From Coprinus comatus (taxonomy: Eukaryota > Basidiomycota > Agaricomycetes > Agaricales > Agaricaceae), in contig JAWPGT010000107.1 of the NCBI GenBank assembly GCA_034638255.1, forward strand, positions 1 to 62,538: a stretch of DNA of 62,538 nt, read 5' to 3'. Under the pieces are notes generated by a model. The model ran no database searches and was not told the DNA's origin. It saw only the letters and a program-made list of their open reading frames with translations. Positions 11,485-23,547 of the stretch are shown here, in pieces (the first letter of the stretch is position 1; each line of letters opens with the position of its first letter). The position numbers and the translations under genes are program-made.

Positions 11485-14400
11485 ATGGCATCTTTAATCC
11501 CTTCGATTCCAATCTTGACTGGTGCTGGAGACTACCAAATTTGGGAGGCTCACATCATGTCAGTTGCTAACATGATCCACATGGATGGATGGTGTGTAGT
11601 GAGAATGATTGATGGCAGCGCTGGAAGGCCTGCAGCTGTCAGTGGTTCCCCCGCAACTGCCACCACCGCAATGGTACCCCCAACAAACATCAATGAAATT
11701 TGAAAGTTTGATAATTGTGAGGCTTTCGCTCTCAGAATGATCAATTCCCGGTTGAGGGTTGAGTGATGACATGCTTAGGCATGGCCAACACACTTCTGGT
11801 GGTTTGTGGAACCACCTGAGAACCGCATATGGCACATTCTCGGCAGGCGCAGCTTACAAGCTGTATGCTTCTGCAGATTCCTTCCATCTGAGTGGTGTGA
11901 ATGATCCCTCAAAGGAGATCTCCACCTTCTGGAACTATTTTATGCAGTTACAGCAAGCCTTGCCCCCCATCAATGTTCCTGAGATCCTTCAGGCTCTCAT
12001 GTTGATGACATGCATTCCTCCTCAATGGAGTGCAACATGTGCTGCCCTCCTCGTTCAATATGGTAATTCTCTTTTGACCTTAATGGTCCAAATCATTTCA
12101 GACACAATTATGGGTGCTTGGCGGGACTCCTGTGGAGCCGCATCTGCTTCTCGTGCCGCTTCTACCAGCATTAAAAACTACAAGGGTGCAAAGCCCTATT
12201 CTAAACCTTCTGGTGGCGCTCCACAGCAGCCTCAACAACAACAGAAAGTTTCTGGGTCTAATTCTAGACCAAATCAGAACCAGAACTCTGGTTCTGGTGA
12301 TGCTTCTGGGGGGGATAAGGATAAAAAGAAGAAGCATTGACATGGAAAACGTGGCAGCAACAAAGCCAACAAAGCTGAAGGTGATGATGGTGATGTAAAT
12401 ATGATCTTGTCTCCCACTGTTCTGGAGTCTTTCATGACTCCTACTAACAAACCTTCCTCTACTCGTTCTCTCATCGAGAGGATGAAGACTACTGATCCAC
12501 GACTCAAGGCAGTGGCTTTGAAAAAGGCTGCTGATGAAGTTGTTGTGCATGGAGTTGAGCCTTATGTAGCTCCTCGTGCCACTCTTCTTCCTCTGGTCAG
12601 ATATCTGGTCAGTCGAACCCAGTATCAGAAAAAGAAGGCCGAGGTATTCAAAAGGATGGGTGCTTGTTTAGGCTTCAGCCCGGCTAAACCCTCTCCCCCA
12701 TCACCTCCACCATCCCTTGATGTGATGGTTGCTACAATCCTTCCTGAAGAGGAAGTTGATTCATCTTCAGTTTCTACACCTGGGTCCCCCATGTGTCGAT
12801 CAAAGTCTCCCTCTTATGTCCCACCTTCTGATGTTCCCAATGTGATCACTGAGGCTGATGCCTATATGAATGATCCAGACTTCAATGCAGATGCTGACTA
12901 CAAGGTTGATGATGGTTGGTACAATGAGTATGTTCCTTTCTTCTCTCAAGATTTCTTCCTTACTAAATGGGAAATACAGAGATGCCCCCAAATGGGGGGA
13001 CGAACCAATGGCTCCATCAGACCCCATGTTCTAGAGCACCATATCGGACTGCTGGACATTAGTCAGACTATTACGAGTTCTCTTTTTACATCTACTACTG
13101 TTTGTACTCCTGTTTTGAATATGATCCCTTCTCCCATTTCTATTTGTGATCATTTTGTCTTACCAACGAAATATTTAAAAGATCCTAAGAATGGTGACAA
13201 ATCAGGAAAACATCTTGATGATTGCTTATGCAACTTCTGTGAAGATAAAAGTAAACCTAATTATGCTAGAGAGTCTGCTATTTGGCTTCTTGATTCAGGT
13301 GCTAGCTTTAATTGCACACTGCACATTAGTGACTTTATCGAGTTAGAGAATGGAGAATTTGGTGGTGTCAGAGACACCAGCAACAATCTCATAACCATAA
13401 AAGGTCATGGGAAAGTTCTCTTCCAACATGAAGTAGATGGAGTCACTAGAATGACTCCACTGTATCTGGTCTATTATTTAGAGTCTCTCTCCACTAGAAT
13501 CATTTCACCTGGCACCTTATGGCTGCAAGAAATGAGGAGTGAGTCTAATTTAAAGAGAACTAACATATTTCATTCAAACGGAAAATTGTTCATGCATGCA
13601 TCACGCATCACAACATTCAAAGTTATGGAAGATGCCCTCCACCATGTTCACACTAGGTTGGTATGTCACTATACTGCAAACCAGGTGCTCTCTTATTGCG
13701 CATCGAAACTTTCTGTTTATGATCTTTGGCACCATCGATTGGTGCATCCTGGAAAGGAAGTACTGCGACAACTTCCAAAACACTCAGAGAAAGTACCCAA
13801 GGTTGACATTCCTATCTCCCATCAAGTATGTGATGGTTGTGCTTGAGGCAAAATGTCCGATGATGCACATCATCCTTTGTCGACATGAGTGAAGTCATTT
13901 TTAGAATTGATCCATAGTGATCTTCTTGAATTCCCTGTTGCCTCATATCACAAGTACAAATGGGCAATGACGTTCTATGATGACTATTCTAGCCATGCCT
14001 GGATCCTCCTCCTACAAGCCAAATCTGATGCCTTCACGGCACTTGAAAGATTCTGTGCCTTCAAGGAAAAACAATTCAGTAAAACAATTAAGCGTATCCG
14101 GACAGACAATGGTGGTGAATATGTCTCTAAACAATTTGAGGAATTCCTTCACTCAAAAGGGATAGTACATGAGATGTCTGCACCACATATACACCAGCAG
14201 AACAGTAGAGCAGAAAGACTGAACCACACACTTCAGGAAAAGGTGCAAGCCATGTGACTTACTGCATGCTTACCAGACTCTTGGTGGGAATTTGCCCTTA
14301 ATACGGCAGTTCATTGTTATAATAGAACTCCCATCAAATGTCTTGAATGGAAAACTCCCATGGAAATAGTAACCAGGAAAAAGCCAGATTTATCTGAGCT

Positions 14401-16991
14401 TCACGTGTTTGGCTGTGCAGCTTATGTTTTCATTCCAAAGGAATCAAGGGATGACAAATTATCTCCCAGATCTGAATTAATGATCTTCCTTGGTTATAAT
14501 GGTGCTAACTTTACATTCATGTGACATCAAAAAGGAAATGTTATTTATACTGCAAAAACAGCTATTTTTGACGAGGGCTGGTATCCCAAATGCAAGCCAG
14601 ATCATGAAAAACGTAAGGACTCTGGTTCTTTAAAAAACCCCAAAATAAATCCTCCTCCTCCAGTGTCTGATGAAGATGACGAGGATACTACACCTGATCT
14701 TTATCCTGATGATCCTATGGACACATCTCGACAAGATGACAGTGATAGAACTCCCACGCCTAGACCACAAGGTCCGATTCCCGGACCATCTACTTCTAAA
14801 CCACCTCCTGTTCCCAGTCCGAGCAAACCTGCTCCTAGGAAAACAACAGTCGAGGAAGTAAATGATGAAGATGATGATGACACATTATCATATGCTGATC
14901 CTGGATCACCTATTCATCACCTGAGTCTGAGCCCTGCTCCTCGATCTGACTCCACCCATCCCATTTCTCCATCACCTGAATGACCTCCTAGACCAGTAGA
15001 ACCTTTACCTCGCCATTCTGGCTGAGAAAAGTTTGTTCCTTTTAGAGAAGGTAACGTTTATGGGGAGAGAACACATCCATCTGAAATCCTACAAGATTAT
15101 AATATAAATGAACCTCTACCTCCCCAGGGGAGAGTTTATCTTCGTGGACATGATTTTAGAATCCACAATCAACAAGATCAACCAAAAGTTGATCCACATC
15201 CTATTTCGCCCAAGGAAGTCCGAGAACGTCACAATGAAATACACAGACAACACGAGGATGCCTCATGGCAATATGTGAGGGAACAACAACCTGAAGCTAT
15301 GGAAGAAGACACAGATTGTAAGATTCAATAGATTACTAAGGAAGGGGGGTTAGAATTGATGAACTTTTTATTGGCAAAGGCAAGTTCTACATCAGTTCCT
15401 GAGCAATTCCGTGATCTTGTAAAATTGAATCCAGAGGAATGTAAACACTGGCACAAAGCTTCTCTCAAAGAACTGAGTATGCTAAAGAAGTGACAAGTTT
15501 ATGAGTTGGTAAAACTTCCGGAAAGAAGAAAAACTGTAAAAAATAGGTGGGTCTTTAATGAAAAGAGTGATGGTCACAAATGTGCTAGACTAGTTGCTAA
15601 AGGATTTTCTTAAGTCAAGAGTATTGACTTTGACAAACTATTTTCTCCAGTAGTACAATATGAGTCTGCTCAAATCCTGCTTGGGTTAGCCACCCTTGAA
15701 GATTGGGATATTGAATCTGTTGATGTAAAGACAGTACATCTCTATGGCAAACTGGATGAGGAAATCTACATGGATCAACCCAAAGGTTTCAAACTTAAGG
15801 GCAAGAAACATTTGGTCTGGAGGTTATGACATGCATTGTATGGCCTTAAACAAGCCAGCTTGGCCTGGTGGAAGGAGATGGCATCTTCCATGAACCAACT
15901 AGGCTTCAAGCGATGTGAATCCGATGCCAGTATTTATATATATCATCAAAAAGATGGCAAGTTTGTCATTGCTGTCATGTATGTTGATGACATACTTTTT
16001 ATGGGAAATGACTCCACCTTACTTAAAAAGTTAAAAGGAGAGTTCATGAAAAAGTGGGAATGCCACGACCTTGGAGAAGTCAAAGAATTTCTCAGTATGT
16101 GCATCCAGAGAGATTGAGCTAGTCAGAAGATCTTCCTAGATCAATGTGCATATTTAGAGAAGATCCTGGAAAGGTTTAAAATCACTGGCTCTGGCTATGA
16201 TACTAAACTGGCACAAACTCTGCTGCCAGAAGGGTACTATCCAGTTCCTAATGATAAGCCAATCAACTCCTCCATCCATTCTAGGTACCAACAGGTGATC
16301 AGATCACTGTTGTATATTGCTATTGGCATGCATCCAGACATCTCATTCACTGTGACTAAGCTAAGTCAATATTCACATAATCAACTGAGGAACATTTGTG
16401 TAGAGCTCTCTATATTTGTAGATACCTCATAGTAACTCAGGAATACCAAATGATACATGATGGGTCTGGTAATGAGGGTTTCATTGCTTATAGTGACTCT
16501 GATTGGGCAAGTGATCCTTCAAACCAAAGATCCCAAACTGGTTATCTGTCAACTGTTGTATCCTGCCTGGTAGCCTGGGTTAGTCAATCACAAAAGACTA
16601 TTGTGTTGTCGTCCACTGAGGCTGAATACATGGCTCTCTCTGATTGTAGCTGTCAGTCAGCATGGATAAGAAGTCTGATGATGGAACTTGGTTTACATAA
16701 CAATGAACCAATGGATATTTGTGGAGACAATATGGGCTCCCTCTTTATTGTGCAAAACCTTGCTGTCAAGAAGAGATCAAAACACATCAATATAATATTC
16801 ATTTGTCAAGTAATTGATGAAAAGCAAGTTCAATTATATTTCATTCCAGGCACTGAGAATCCTGCTGATCTTTTAACAAAGAATCTTGGATGCATGAAGT
16901 TTGAATACTTCTGTGATAACTGTTATAGGTTGGAGTTTTCTAATCCTACATATAGTGCTGCTAAGTGCTCAAATAATATATCCTCAACATA
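11485..16991 (+). pseudogene. Copia A gag-pol, many stops
   Basis: Gag begins MASLIPSIPILTGAGDYQIW at 11485. Signatures in order: Cys motif CLCNFC (about 13228), protease WLLDSGASFN (about 13280), GAG-pre-integrase LWHHRLVHPG with HQVCDGCA (13720-13843), integrase HSDLLEFP and TDNGGEY (13905-14130), RT LYGLKQASLAW and YVDDI (15835-15995), RNase H SDSDWASDP and STEAEYMAL (16490-16640), and the terminal KKRSKHINI region. About 14 in-frame stops are visible, nearly all TGA; at KKKH-stop-HGK Copia B has CGA where this copy has TGA. The longest open piece is 12401-13846. It cannot make a working polyprotein. Confidence 0.9.
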
Positions 16992-17028
16992 GGACACTTT
17001 CTAGCTGCCATGTTCAAATTCAGGGGAG

Positions 17029-17246
17029 TGTTGAACTATTATTAGTTCTATGATGACATTCTCTAATGGCATTAAGCTTGATGAACATGTGACCTAATAT
17101 GTTCTTGCATGGACCATCATAGATTAGTATGTAAACCTGTAATATCGCATTATATACTCTAGTTCCTCTTCTACTACAACCACTACCCTCAATAAGTCCA
17201 GAGTTGTACCTACCCATGCATCACATACTACACTCTTGTTTTAACA
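17029..17246 (+). repeat. Copia A 3' LTR (218 bp)
   Basis: Begins TGTTGAACTATTATTAG and ends TTTTAACA, preceded by the purine-rich CAGGGGAG. It aligns along its length with the 5' LTR apart from the 31-bp gap. Confidence 0.88.
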
Positions 17247-17339
17247 CTGAGGAATGAACATCACATGGAGACAGTAAGTCCATACTTCACTTGCCTTCAT
17301 TTACTGACCATACAATCCTAGATACATACCCAGAATGAA

Positions 17340-18726
17340 ATGGAGAACTTACAGAACCTGTTAGAGGAATACCACCAAGCACTTCAAACCCATTCCTCAG
17401 AGCATACAAAGCTACCAAGGCCATTGCCTCTCAACACAAGAAACTATCCACCCTCTTTAATAGGATTCATATGACTGATGCACATAATGATGAACTTGGC
17501 ATAAACATCAATGAGATGTGCAGCCAGATGTCTCAACTTGACTTGCTGGTAAACTGACTCTCACAAGCTTTCCAGGATTCAACTTCTGTAAGGGGACCTT
17601 CCTCACCGACCCTTACACCAACACACTGACTACCGACCGATCCTCCGATGTTCCGACTTCCATTGGAACACCTCCCAACTTCATGCTTTCACAACTTGCC
17701 CCCTCATGTGACTTGTCCCCCATTGTTCCCATTGTCCATATTATGACATCCCCCTGGACAATAGCTGGCATCTCTGTTTGCATAGTAGTATATATTGTGT
17801 GTAGCCTATGCGAGTGAATCCCCAACTCTTTCTCTTTGGATTCCTCGCTAGGTATGTTGTATCTGTTCTGTAATATGTTTCTGATCAAATATAACTTTGG
17901 ATTCCTCACTAGTTGTCAGGCCGTTCGTCACCGACATGAGTTGCCCTTACAACTTCTGTTGACAAAAGGAATAATGAAGTGGACTTGTGTAACAAGTCTA
18001 TCATGGATCATAACAACTGTATCATTAGCTTGTCTCAAAATGTTGAACACATTACTGTGGAACTGCAGAATCTGAAAGACAGGTTTGACACTCTCAAGAA
18101 AGTAAAGCAACAGACACCCAAGAGCTTGGAAGTAGAACTATTGCATAGTCAGTCTCATTTTACAATTCTACTGCAAAAGTTTCATTCATTATTATATTTT
18201 CAGGTTTTCCCTATTCTAGTAGTGAAAGCAAAAGGAATGGAATTGAGTTGAGGAATGATGTTGAACAAAAGAACAAGCTTGAATAGAATCAAGAAATTGA
18301 ACAGGGACCTAGGCAAATTGAGCAAAGGAAAAAGGTATCAAACTTGAACAAAACATTGTGTGGTCAGTTTCTTATGCTCTTATATATTGGGAAAATCTAA
18401 TCAGATAATATTCAGAAATTTTGCATCTTATCAATATAATGCCTGTCCCCACAAGTGAGTGGAGGTATACAAAACAGAAGAAAGACCTTGAGTTGAATCA
18501 AGAAACTGAACAAGCAAAGGAAATTAAACGGAATGAGGAACTCTACCTGTTGTCCTTGCTCATAGAGCAATACCATGCTTACATGCAACACAGATGGGTT
18601 TGGGCATCATCAGCTGTCATTGGTACAATATGCCTCTGGTTTGCAATGTATCATCACTTGGGGCCTCTGGATAACACCATAGATAATGTTCACCTTCATC
18701 ATGTTTCCTCCAAATTTGGTATGTAA
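17340..18726 (+). pseudogene. Coiled-coil, single-TM protein gene split by a solo LTR
   Basis: Coding pieces with shared character surround the LTR at 17587-17951. Before it are KATKAIASQHKKLSTLFNRI and CSQMSQLDLL; after removal of the LTR and one 5-bp repeat the frame continues as DKRNNEVDLCNKSIMDHNN and VEHITVELQNLKDRFDTLKK. Two likely GT-AG introns follow (ends at about 18203 and 18480). Later exons carry a Glu/Lys/Gln-rich heptad-like region and a hydrophobic segment WVWASSAVIGTICLWFAMY, with the stop at about 18724-18726. The layout suggests a coiled-coil membrane-anchored protein. I do not recognise the family. At least two TGA/TAG stops and the LTR make it a pseudogene. Its 5' end is lost near Copia A. 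Confidence 0.55.
17587..17951. mobile_element. Solo LTR, 365 bp, TSD ACTTC
   Basis: Inverted sister of the LTR at 8375-8739, identical in length, with TGTAAGGG..CCCTTACA ends and the direct repeat ACTTC (17582-17586 and 17952-17956). Several CG dinucleotides of the other copy are TG or CA here, for example CTCACGTCGGCGACG against CTCATGTCGGTGACG. Confidence 0.9.
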
Positions 18727-19425
18727 TTATTGAATCTGAGTATTATTGTACTTCTGCAACCCTGAACACCACATATATGTACATTCCCTCCTGAGCTCTC
18801 ATGTTTGACTGCACAGCCACACCACCCATGTAGTATCCAAGCAATGTATACATATATTCTTTGGCACAAATTATGCTTTGACCAAAACAACACAAGACAC
18901 AGACAAGACATGCTTTTATAGGTCAACTTCTTGTAATTTTTGACTGAAAGGGTCTGCTGAAAACTTAAATTTATGAATGGACAATGCATACAATACTCAA
19001 TGCCACATATATGTACACTCACAAAACATAAACTACCTTTATTTTGTAGAATGCAAGTGCTAAATAAAGAAAGTGCTAGGAAGTTAAACAATATTTAAAC
19101 AGACAAGTATCTCTAGACTTAGACACAGCCATGTCCTTACACAGCCCAATCAACACAAGTATTAAGGCCAGCCAATAACCCACCTATGCTAGCAAGAACA
19201 CAAGACATTGGAGATTCTCCACTACTATATAAGAAGAGGAGAGTTATCTCCACCTCCTTTCACTCCCTAGATACAGGTTCCACCCTCTTAGCCTACCCAG
19301 TCTGCCTTGGTCATCATCTGCATAACATTGGGAAGTGCTTATCTGAATAACTATGGGATGGAAAAATGAAGACAATGTGCTAAAGAGAAAGAAAGCACCT
19401 TATTGCAATCAATGGCATAGGCTCT
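18727..19425. other. No gene recognised
   Basis: AT-rich. A TATA-like CTATATAAGAAG lies near 19225 followed by pyrimidine-rich sequence, which could be a fossil promoter or LTR R region. The remainder is unassigned. Confidence 0.4.
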
Positions 19426-20633
19426 TGTCAGGATTGCTCCAGGCAGTCCCAATGTCAGGAGTTGATGGACTTGTAGCTTGTGATTGCTTTTCTAATCATG
19501 TGGTGTTGTTGTGTGATGTCACAGCTTGCAGAAGCATCCTGCAGACACTTGGTGACCTTCTAGTCTCATACCATTGTCTGCAGGTGAGTAGTTATAGTTT
19601 AATATCATGTTCTAGTCTCATACCATTGTCTGTAGTATATCTCACTCATTTCTTAATCAATCACCTTCATTCCTTTGTTAATCTATGCGTCCCATTGTGC
19701 TCTCCATTCCTGCACTTACAATATGTTCCTTTTATTATACATATGTATGTGCCTTTTATTATACATATGTTTGTATGTATATACCCATTACTATTATATG
19801 ACACATTTTTTTATGATTAATGATGATTTTCTACACTTTTAGTTTTGTCATATGCAAAAAAAAAAAAACATAAGTTGTAGTAGGATTCTACTAAGAGTAC
19901 AAGTTCTTTAGTAGAATCCTTCTAAAGAAGTTGGATTTTTAGTAGAAATGTACTAAAGCTATGTGTTCTCTAGCTGCATTCTACCAAAAATATGAGTTCT
20001 TTAGTAAGAATCTACTAAAAACCACTGAAGTACTCATACTTTTAGTGGATTCTTACTAGAGAATACATAGCTTTAGTACATTTCTACTAAAAAAATAATG
20101 TTTTTTAGCTGATTCTGACTAAAAATCTCACTTCTTTCATAGAAACCTACTAAAGAAGTTATACCTTTAGTAGAATCCTACTACAACTTATGTTTTTTTT
20201 TTTGCATATGACAAAACTAAAAGTGTAGAAAATCATCATTAATCATAAAAAAATGTGTCATATAATAGTAATGGGTATATACATACAAACATATGTATAA
20301 TAAAAGGCACATACATATGTATAATAAAAGGAACATATTGTAAGTGCAGGAATGGAGAGCACAATGGGACGCATAGATTAACAAAGGAATGAAGGTGATT
20401 GATTAAGAAATGAGTGAGATATACTACAGACAATGGTATGAGACTAGAACATGATGTTATACTATAACTACTCATCTGCAGACAATGGTATGAGACTAGA
20501 AGGTCACCAAGTGTCTGCAGGATGCTTCTGCAAGCTGTGACATCACACAACAACACCACATGATTAGAAAAGCAATCACAAGCTACAAGTCCATCAACTC
20601 CTGACATTAGGACTGCCTGGAGCAATCCTGACA
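19426..20633. repeat. 1.2-kb near-perfect palindrome with LTR outer arms
   Basis: Arms of about 468 nt (19426-19893 and 20166-20633) are reverse complements with only a few differences. The outer 295 nt of each arm is a Copia C-family LTR (19426-19720 and, inverted, 20339-20633). The next ~148 nt holds a twice-repeated CCTTTTATTATACATATGT unit and an A12-13/T12-13 run; the innermost ~25 nt is ACATAAGTTGTAGTAGGATT and a little more. The 272-nt centre is listed separately. Outside flanks (GCTCT and CATAC) do not match. Whole-genome assemblers often collapse such structures, so read support matters. It would fold into a very long hairpin RNA if transcribed. Confidence 0.85.
19894..20165. repeat. 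Array of short TAGTAGA/TCTACTA hairpins
   Basis: The palindrome centre is built from recurring TTTAGTAGAAT and TACTAAAG words, spaced about 35-45 nt apart, many forming small self-complementary units such as CTTTAGTAGAATCCTTCTAAAG split over 22 nt. With the bordering GTAGTAGGATTC inverted ends it resembles a palindromic MITE or foldback element core. Confidence 0.6.
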
Positions 20634-20654
20634 CATACATATGTATCTAATTAA

Positions 20655-20716
20655 AACAACTAGTGGTACCCTTTTATAACAACTAGTGGTACCCTTTTAT
20701 AACAACTAGTGGTACC
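20655..20716. repeat. 23-bp tandem repeat, 2.7 copies
   Basis: Unit starting AACAACTAGTGGTACC and ending CTTTTAT, at 20655-20677, 20678-20700 and a partial third copy from 20701. It lies 21 bp beyond the palindrome. Confidence 0.85.
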
Positions 20717-20814
20717 TATTTGTTACCACTTTTGGGTCATCAGCTACCTGTCAACACAGGACTCAACCTAATATGATCAAGTTGATAAGAATTTAGAGAT
20801 GATAGAAATGAGAT

Positions 20815-23398
20815 ATACTTACTGCTGTGAGGATTAAAGCAATTGTTGGTACAGGCATTGCACCTTTGAAGATGTCATTTCCATGGACAATACCAATGTC
20901 CATCTTATTGGAAAAGAACAGGTCACTGATTGTGTTGCTGATTACTGGATTCCAGTAAAGCCCACTTTGAGGTTCATTAAACCCCTAGTAGTAGTAGTTA
21001 ATATGAGTTCATACAAGTAGTAGACCTAAATTTCTGAGAATATTTGGAAAAAATAGGCAGACAACATTGCATGTGATTGACATGATTGCATACCCCCCAT
21101 CATGATAGTACCACATAGTGATGGCATCAAACATATTTGCACAATCATGTACACTCAAGTGTATACTGGATACTATACGGATCCAAAGTTACATTGTCAA
21201 CATAGTCAATATTATACAATCTACTTCAACACTGTAATTATATTATATTATAATACATTAGTACTACAACCAGTCATGATAATCTGGGTCCTCTGAAATA
21301 CTCATGGATATCAGGTTGCAATTGGATAAAATACATTTAAAAAAATAAAATAAAACATTTAACTATTACTATTATTACTAGTACCAGAAGACCCTGGAAT
21401 TGCATTGCTAGTAGTACATACACTTGGAAGTTGGTTAGTAGTAGCATTGAAGGCAGCCTGTTGTCAAAGAATTTCAGCATGTAAATCATTTGTTGCAATA
21501 GGCTTAGTTTGCTTTGTCTTCTGAAGTCTGACACCAGTGTGAACCCTAGACTCAGAATTATGAAGGAACTCAAGGTGAACAAACTTGAAGGTTTTAACAA
21601 TATAATAAAAATAAAAACATACCTTGCTTCACTATATAGAGTTTTTTGAACTCTCTTCAGTAGGTTTATACCAGCTGTCTCAACAGACAGCTTTCCAAAC
21701 TCCTCAAGGCCACTAATATAGTTTGTGTATACTAACTTGTAAACTTTCACTTGAAAACTCTTGAGTTTTTGTATACCTATAGCCCATTCATCAATACAAC
21801 ATTCAATCTAAAATGTTAATCATCATTAGAATTTAAAAGTAACAAGTAAAATATTAGACACAAATGTACTGCTGTTAAAATGAGTGTGATTGTTGGGATA
21901 GGGATTCCACCATTTTTCAGATCTTTGAACAAACTGTCATGGATCACCCCAGTATCAGTCTTGTTGTCAAAGAAAATGTTGTTAATAGTTAAACCAATGA
22001 GGGACTGCCAGTATAGCCCATTATGGTTAGGTTTGTTAAAAGACTAGTTTAAACAGTAAGTAGAAATCAATAGTATAGGGAGAAAAAAACATGCCTCATA
22101 TGCATAGCCAATCCCATCCTTCAGATCTTTGAAGAGTTGTTGGTTGGCCTTGATAACTACCTTATCACCACCCAACTTGAAACCATATATACTTTGAACC
22201 TGGGGAACCAGATATCCCTTAATATCCCCCTGGGTTTGCCAGGAGCAGCATCAAATCTGAAGTACATTAGGCACTTCAGAATTGAAACCATTACTGAAAT
22301 AGAAAATCACTTACTATACTTCCAATATCAGGAGTGAGAGCATATCCTGATGCTAGAGCACCTATTGTTTTATTGGCATAATCCCAACTCTGGTTGATGA
22401 ACTTGGAGTCAAGAATGGAATCTAGATAAGCATTATTTGTTACAATAAGAGCTCAATAGTACATGTTTGCTTCATTGATGAGACATTGACCAATATCATC
22501 ATAAAGATGAACACATGATCTCCCTGGATGTTCCACTAGCTTTTGAACCTCAAATTAAATATTAGTCATACTTAAATGCTGTGCAAATTTACAAGTTAAC
22601 AAACCTTTAAAGCATTTTCAGTTGCAGCTGGTAATCCAGTCAGAGTTGAAGCACTAGTCATATTCATGACACCATTGGTAGAGGCTGGGGTAGGGTTGGA
22701 ATCCTTATCCCATGGTACTGAAGTAGCATGAGGCATAGAAGGTGACTGTGATTGTAACTAGTGATGATGACTTTGATAAGGAGATCATATCCTGCTACAT
22801 GAAGGGGATGGTGAGGAATCCTCATATTGACTACTAAGCCTTGATTGTCAGTGAGATCTTGATCATTCAGACCTATGATAGTTGGACCTAGGTGAGTGAG
22901 ATCTTCTCCTTGGTGAGTGGGATCTTTGAGAAAGAGAAGAATGACAAGGATGGGGTGATGAATGGCAGCTGTTGTATGTGCTATGACATGAAGTAGGGGA
23001 AGAGCCACAATAGTTACAAGTACTAGTGGAAACACTGATACTTGCAATACCATTTGGTATATCAGAGCTCATACTCAACAAGCTATAACTCTGAGTTAGA
23101 GGAACTTGGGTGTTGTGGCTAGGGAGCACCTCAACATCTACACTCCCAAATGCAGAACTTGGCTCTGAATTGGTGGGTGTAACTACCCTAGAATTTATCT
23201 GTAATATTATGATCATAAATAAATACATTGTATACTGAAACATGAAATGAGACTTAGTGATATATCTGCATGTCAATCTTCTTCTGTTTCTGGATAATCA
23301 TCATCTTCAAGTTGTTGCCTTCATTGTTGAATCTTCCTTCTTTGAGTTGCCTCTTGATTTCTTTGATTATGTTCTAGTTGCTCCTCAGCTGTAGACAT
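20815..23398 (-). pseudogene. DUF6532-type gene, Arg/Ser-rich N-terminus, decayed
   Basis: Reading on the minus strand: a start at 23398 (MSTAEEQLEHNQRNQEATQ), then an exon at about 23200-22605 rich in SHSPRRRSHSPRS, then exons carrying DUF6532 features: YLVPQVQSIYGFKLG (about 22230-22100), GLYWQSLIGLTINNIFF and GGIPIPTITLILTAV (about 22045-21870), and CCIDEWAIGIQKLKSFQVKV with YISGLEEF (21800-21600). A second partial domain, GLYWNPVISNTISDLFFSN to PVPTIALILTA, follows at 20990-20820. The introns look GT-AG. At least five in-frame stops occur, mostly TGA where Arg is expected in the RS stretch. DUF6532 is expanded in Agaricomycetes and has no assigned biochemical role. It is head-to-head with the Plavaka remnant. 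Confidence 0.65.
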
Positions 23399-23547
23399 AC
23401 AGTAATAGCAGAAAGTTCCAAGTTGCTACCAATGCATTAGCCTCTATGTCTCCCATATCAACCCCTATCCACTATATCAACTGCTATCCATTATGCCTCC
23501 AAAATGATACTAGGCATCATGTCACTACTGCTTCAAATATCTAGATA

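Larger units (their letters stand above)
11014..17246 (+). mobile_element. Copia A: Ty1/Copia retrotransposon, decayed
   Basis: Structure: 5' LTR 11014-11200, PBS 11201-11213, gag-pol remnant 11485-16991, purine-rich CAGGGGAG before the 3' LTR 17029-17246. The pol order protease-integrase-RT-RNase H marks Ty1/Copia. The 5-bp flanks do not match (AACAA left, CTGAG right). Left is Helitron; right is unrelated or unplaceable sequence, so the ends may come from different insertions. Copia B at 35068-38380 is a close relative in opposite orientation. Confidence 0.9.

Noticed and set aside
12098..12550. Antisense frame of 150 codons in Copia A
   Set aside because: Shadow of the gag-pol coding strand, repeated at the equivalent place in Copia B.
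20655..20716. Possible CRISPR-like array
   Set aside because: The 23-bp units are contiguous without spacers and the genome is eukaryotic; it is a simple tandem repeat.
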